64,000 nt of DNA. Origin: JAXGQE01 sp040766585 (GTDB taxonomy: Bacteria; Bacillota; SLNR01). Below, one piece after another: positions 60,517-64,000 of this stretch; within the stretch, counting starts at the first letter, position 1, and each line of letters begins with the position of its first letter. A program made the position numbers and the translations under genes. The stretch covers positions 1 to 64,000 of the forward strand of contig JAXGQE010000012.1 of the NCBI GenBank assembly GCA_040766585.1. The letters run 5' to 3'. The notes beneath the pieces were generated by a model. That model was not told where the DNA came from. It made no database searches and saw only the letters and a program-made list of their open reading frames with translations.

Positions 60517-60927
60517 TTACTCGAGTGTCGGAAGGTTAAACCGCCACTGATGCATGTGCCGTGCCACAGCTCCTGGCTCAGAATGAGCCATCTCACGGAC
60601 CATTTGACCGAATTCGCGACCGGAAACACGGTGCTGGAAAGGCATTCCGCCTTCGGGATCATCCATATCTTCGGGTCCTTCTCCTTCGCATGGACAGTTT
60701 TCGGGATCCGCAGTGCATTCTTGAATCCTTTCCTGAACCATCTCACGAGCCATCGGTCCCAAAGGATTTTCACAGTCTTCACACAATCCGTCTCCACACA
60801 ATCCGTCTCCGGCAGCAGGCCCGTTACTGTTTTGAGCTGCATTCTGTTTCGGACCGGATGCCATCGCCACAGAAGCCATGCTGATAATCAGAATACCGAC
60901 CAGAACTGCGATCATTGCTTTTTTCAT
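60517..60927 (-). CDS. secreted, acidic Cys-rich protein with GDGLC repeat
   Basis: Exported protein of about 136 residues. ATG 60927 is preferred (AGGAGG with 9 nt). The signal peptide reads AMIAVLVGILIISMASVAMA, cleaved near AMASGP. The mature part has six Cys (GDGLCGDGLCEDCEN and a CTADPENCPC group), then a His/Arg/Met-rich C-terminus (GAVARHMHQWRF). It resembles calcium-binding or metal-binding secreted proteins in general form. No enzyme motif is seen. Confidence 0.6.
   Translation of the reverse strand: MKKAMIAVLVGILIISMASVAMASGPKQNAAQNSNGPAAGDGLCGDGLCEDCENPLGPMAREMVQERIQECTADPENCPCEGEGPEDMDDPEGGMPFQHRVSGREFGQMVREMAHSEPGAVARHMHQWRFNLPTLE
60781..60810. repeat. 15-bp tandem duplication in the Cys-rich protein gene
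   Basis: ACACAATCCGTCTCC occurs twice in exact tandem and encodes the doubled GDGLC motif. Confidence 0.95.
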
Positions 60928-61097
60928 CTTCATATCCCTCCTCACCGAACCAGTGAAAACTGGTGATTTTTCTTTTCATTACCTTATTTCGACACTACTG
61001 CGATCCATAACGGGGTCGAATAAAGATTTTTTGTAAAATCCGATTTTTTTAATGCTCATATTTATGAAGAATCCTTGCAGCGCAGTCTTTCCCTGCA

Positions 61098-61126
61098 TTG
61101 ACACGAACATACGGCAATGGTACGAT
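61098..61126 (+). promoter_or_regulatory. sigma-A-type promoter of the kinase operon
   Basis: -35 TTGACA (61098-61103), exact 17-nt spacer, -10 TACGAT (61121-61126), 48 nt before the kinase start. Confidence 0.75.
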
Positions 61127-61173
61127 AAACATGGTTTTTGGATCATACCCTGCATGCCAAAAAGGAGACTCTT

Positions 61174-62676
61174 ATGAGATATCTGATCGGCTTGGACATT
61201 GGTACTTCTAACATCAAAGCTGTGCTGTTTGATGAAACAGGTAATCCAGTGTGCATCTCTTCGCAAAAAACTGCCGTATCTTCCCCGCATCCACGGTATA
61301 TGGAGCAGGATATGGATCAGCTCTGGGATGCTGTGGTTTTCTGTTTGAATGATCTGACCCATCAATATCCGGATTTATGCCGCTTGGTTGACGGAATCGG
61401 TTTGTCCGGGCAGGGAGAAGGGCTTTGGCTGCTGGATCAGGACGGACAACCGGTTCAGCCGGCAATCCTCTGGAATGATGGACGCTCTGCTGAGACCGTC
61501 GCTTCATTTTCAACTCAGGAACTGGACACCATTCGCCAGATTACCTATACATCTCCCAATACATCCAGCACTCTGGTCCAGCTGAAATGGACCAAGAATA
61601 ACCATCCTGACATTCTGGCCAATGCCAGAACCTGCTTTTTCTGCAAGGACTGGATTCGATACAAGCTCACTGGAGAAATCTTCACGGAACGAACGGATAC
61701 CTCGGTAACTTTGATGGATATGCCCACCCAGGCTCTTTCCGAAGAACTGCTGACATTAGCCGGCATCGGCGAATGTATCAATTTGTTTCCACCTATGCTC
61801 CAAAGCACCGGGTCAGCCGGTTCTCTGTCTGCAGATGCTGCCAGAATTACCGGTCTGCCGGCCGGTATTCCGGTTGCAGCCGGAGCACTGGATGTAACGG
61901 CTACCTGTTTGGGAGTGGGAGCAGTAACTGCCAATGATCTTTTTCTGATTTTGGGTACCACAGCCTGCACCGGTCTGGTCAAAGAAAGCCACCTGGCCGA
62001 TCCGGACCAAGGACGTTTTTTGCTGCACCCGGACTCCACCTATATGATAAAAATAATGGCTACCATGGCCGGGACACCCAATATTGACTGGATGGCGGAA
62101 GCCATCGCTTTCGATGTTCCATTTGATCATATTGAAGAAAGTCTGCACGCAACCAAACCCGGAAGCGGGGGTGTGATTTACCTTCCATACATATCTCCAT
62201 CCGGCGAACGCTATCCATTCTATCATCCCAGCGCCAAAGCCGGTTTTTTTGGGATCACATCCCATATCCGGCGAGATCAGCTTATTCGTTCAGTTTTCGA
62301 AGGGGTTGCCCTGTCGGTCAAAGACTGTCTGCAGGGAGAGACTACCGCCGGCCGGATCCATATTGCCGGAGGCGGCAGCAAAAGCAACGCCTGGTGCCAG
62401 ATCATGGCTGATTGTACCGGCCATCAAATCATCCGCTACCGGGGTGATGAATTCGGTGCCAAAGGGGCAGCCATCCTAGCCGGTGTTTGTGCCGGATGGA
62501 AACCTACTATCCAGGATATGGCCCGCAGTTTTTGCACGGAAGACAGACTTTTTGATCCGGATCCTGCGTCGGTTACCCTGTACGACGACCTGTATTCGAT
62601 GTATGCCGATCTACGCAAATCCCAATGGGAATTGTGGCATCACCATCAGTCTGTATTGGAGAAATACCATTTGTAA
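61174..62676 (+). CDS. FGGY-family carbohydrate kinase (xylulokinase-like)
   Basis: Sugar kinase of 500 residues from ATG 61174 (AAGGAG). RYLIGLDIGTSNIKAVLFDE is the ATP-phosphate 1 motif, LSGQGEGLWLLDQDG and PAILWNDGRSAE line the sugar site, AGALDVTATCLGVG and IAGGGSKSNAWCQIMADC the rest. It phosphorylates a pentulose, tetrulose or related polyol; the exact sugar is not readable. It is first in an operon with a 2-hydroxyacid dehydrogenase and an aldolase. Confidence 0.87.
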   Translation: MRYLIGLDIGTSNIKAVLFDETGNPVCISSQKTAVSSPHPRYMEQDMDQLWDAVVFCLNDLTHQYPDLCRLVDGIGLSGQGEGLWLLDQDGQPVQPAILWNDGRSAETVASFSTQELDTIRQITYTSPNTSSTLVQLKWTKNNHPDILANARTCFFCKDWIRYKLTGEIFTERTDTSVTLMDMPTQALSEELLTLAGIGECINLFPPMLQSTGSAGSLSADAARITGLPAGIPVAAGALDVTATCLGVGAVTANDLFLILGTTACTGLVKESHLADPDQGRFLLHPDSTYMIKIMATMAGTPNIDWMAEAIAFDVPFDHIEESLHATKPGSGGVIYLPYISPSGERYPFYHPSAKAGFFGITSHIRRDQLIRSVFEGVALSVKDCLQGETTAGRIHIAGGGSKSNAWCQIMADCTGHQIIRYRGDEFGAKGAAILAGVCAGWKPTIQDMARSFCTEDRLFDPDPASVTLYDDLYSMYADLRKSQWELWHHHQSVLEKYHL

Positions 62677-62722
62677 GGCGATCCGATACTCCATCTAAAC
62701 AATACAATAAGGAGGTCCCTGT

Positions 62723-63763
62723 ATGAAGATCCTGTTTACCGCTGAATACGATGAAACCATGTTGGAGGAAATCAAGGCCTTGGGCGATGTAACCATGGCT
62801 GGTTGGTCCGTAGGTGATCCAAAGATACCTGAAGACGAATTGTGCAAGCTCGCAGCTGATTATGACATGATCATCACCAGCTATGACGGCATCACAGCAA
62901 ATGTAATGGACGCAGCACCCCGCTTGAAACTGATTGCCTGTACCCGGGCAACCCCTGTCAATGTAGACTGTGCCCATGCGCAATCCAAAAACATTCCCGT
63001 ACTGTACACCCCCGGGAGAAATTCAGATTCAGCCGCTGAACTGACCATCGCTTTAATGATCAATGTGGCTCGGCATATCCCCCAGGCCTATCAGGCTTTG
63101 CATCAGGGGAAATACTGTGCACCCAGTCAGCAGCAGAAAAAGGAAACCAAAGCCGGTCTGAAAGAAGACATAACCTGGGGCATTGGCCTTAACCAACCCT
63201 ATATGGTGTTCAAAGGCATGGATCTAAAAGGGAAGACACTGGGAGTCATCGGTTTCGGGAGTATCGGCAAACGAGTTGCAGCCATTGCCAAAGCCTTCGG
63301 AATGAACCTCTTGATTTTTGATCCATATGCCAGTGAGATTGATGTGGATGGTGTGGGCCAGACCAAAGTGAGCCTGGATGCTCTCCTAGCCCAGTCCGAC
63401 TTTGTATCCTGCCATGTGAAAGTCACTTCTTCCACAAAAGGGATGATGGGTAAAGAACAGTTTGCTCGAATGAAACCATCTGCCTATTTCATCAATACTT
63501 CCCGGGCTGCCGTGGTTGATGAAACGGCTCTGATCGAAGCGCTTCGAGAAAATCGAATCGCCGGGGCTGCGCTGGACGTCTTTGCCAGCGAACCCATTGC
63601 CTGTGATCATCCATTCATTCAGGAAATGGGCGACCGCGTGATAGTCACTCCCCATATTGCCGGCGCGACCAATGATGCCATTGCCAATCACACACGGATG
63701 ATCCTTTCCGATATCAAACGTTTTCTTGCCGGGGAAAATCTCCTGTATGAATACCGGTCATAA
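62723..63763 (+). CDS. D-isomer-specific 2-hydroxyacid dehydrogenase
   Basis: NAD-dependent dehydrogenase of 346 residues. GVIGFGSIGKRVAAIAKAFG is the NAD loop. INTSRAAVVDETALIEAL holds the catalytic Arg, the Glu of FASEP follows, and VTPHIAGATNDAI has the catalytic His. AAGGAGG precedes ATG. In this operon it would oxidise or reduce a sugar-acid intermediate. Confidence 0.85.
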   Translation: MKILFTAEYDETMLEEIKALGDVTMAGWSVGDPKIPEDELCKLAADYDMIITSYDGITANVMDAAPRLKLIACTRATPVNVDCAHAQSKNIPVLYTPGRNSDSAAELTIALMINVARHIPQAYQALHQGKYCAPSQQQKKETKAGLKEDITWGIGLNQPYMVFKGMDLKGKTLGVIGFGSIGKRVAAIAKAFGMNLLIFDPYASEIDVDGVGQTKVSLDALLAQSDFVSCHVKVTSSTKGMMGKEQFARMKPSAYFINTSRAAVVDETALIEALRENRIAGAALDVFASEPIACDHPFIQEMGDRVIVTPHIAGATNDAIANHTRMILSDIKRFLAGENLLYEYRS

Positions 63764-63798
63764 AGATTTCATTAATCCAACCAGAGAGGATGATTAGA

Positions 63799-64000
63799 AT
63801 GCTCATGCAAAAAGAGAGAGAATTGGTGGTTGAATTCGGCAAGAAGCTGATTACCGCCGGCCTGACCAAAGGAACAGGAGGAAACATCAGCATATTTGAC
63901 CGTGAACAAGGCCTGATGGCCATCAGCCCCAGCGGAATTGACTATTTTGAAACCCTTCCTGAAGATGTTGTCATCATGGATTTGGACGGAAAAATTGTTG
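63799..64000 (+). CDS. class II aldolase (L-fuculose-phosphate aldolase-like), cut by window end
   Basis: Only the first 67 residues are in view. GTGGNISIFDREQGLMAISP followed by SGIDYFETLPEDVV is the substrate-binding start of fuculose-1-phosphate and related aldolases. ATG 63799 has GAGAGG about 8 nt upstream; a few extra in-frame ATGs lie nearby. With the kinase it would split a phosphorylated sugar into dihydroxyacetone phosphate and an aldehyde, if it follows the family. Confidence 0.75.
   Translation, partial: MLMQKERELVVEFGKKLITAGLTKGTGGNISIFDREQGLMAISPSGIDYFETLPEDVVIMDLDGKIV

Noticed and set aside
1..64000. CRISPR array, prophage or transposon
   Set aside because: No regular spaced repeats, integrase, transposase or phage structural genes seen.

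Overview
The window reads as ordinary chromosome of a Gram-positive, probably anaerobic, Clostridia-type Firmicute. I place it by gene content only: a LiaF/NarL-type envelope-stress cluster, a class B sortase, GatCAB, lipoprotein signals, strong AGGAGG ribosome-binding sites, frequent GTG/TTG starts and several flavoproteins. I see no outer-membrane genes, prophage, insertion sequence, CRISPR array, rRNA or tRNA. Base composition looks close to half GC (not counted).

The most striking result is at the left end. Two genes are each interrupted by one in-frame TGA exactly where their family keeps its catalytic cysteine: organomercurial lyase MerB (87-725, TGA at 570-572) and O6-alkylguanine-DNA alkyltransferase Ogt (6075-6623 minus, TGA at 6177-6179). 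In both, the reading frame continues to a normal C-terminus, and a short GC-paired hairpin with a G at the start of its loop lies about 18-23 nt past the TGA, as in bacterial SECIS elements. TGA still ends many other genes here, so the likely reading is two selenoproteins rather than a changed code.

Layout. 0.1-6.6 kb: merB, fabK, an rRNA methyltransferase, an FMN reductase, a D-cysteine desulfhydrase-type enzyme, a Tag-PanE fused frame and ogt. 6.8-9.5 kb: a sugar-phosphate isomerase-like gene, a two-gene SufC/SufB system and a 38-residue rubredoxin. 9.7-15.5 kb: membrane proteins, a LiaF-like protein and a histidine kinase/response regulator pair. 15.5-23.6 kb: AlbA-type ATPase, ZIP transporter, GyrI-like protein, TspO-like protein, methyltransferase, SfsA, isochorismatase-like hydrolase, flavodoxin and a secreted carboxypeptidase. 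23.8-27 kb: gatCAB, whose GatA has lost catalytic residues. 27.1-35.7 kb: HerA-like ATPase, lipoprotein, MutY, two half-size permeases, a full permease, phosphoesterase, thioredoxin-like protein and ArsR, apparently an arsenic-type module with two related operators. 35.7-41 kb: a long GAPDH and a 1359-residue PEP-synthase-like protein.

41.2-53.8 kb: rhomboid protease, a small unknown, an exonuclease/polymerase PolA form, a heterodimeric ABC exporter, sortase B-like protein, DUF2905, MFS transporter, unknown membrane protein, SIS protein and an AI-2E family transporter. 53.9-58.8 kb: an IclR-linked ureide/amide catabolic set (carbamoylase-type amidase, aminohydrolase, allantoinase-type enzyme). 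58.9-60.9 kb: a flavoprotein and small proteins. 61.1 kb to the end: a promoter-led operon of FGGY kinase, 2-hydroxyacid dehydrogenase and a class II aldolase cut by the window edge.
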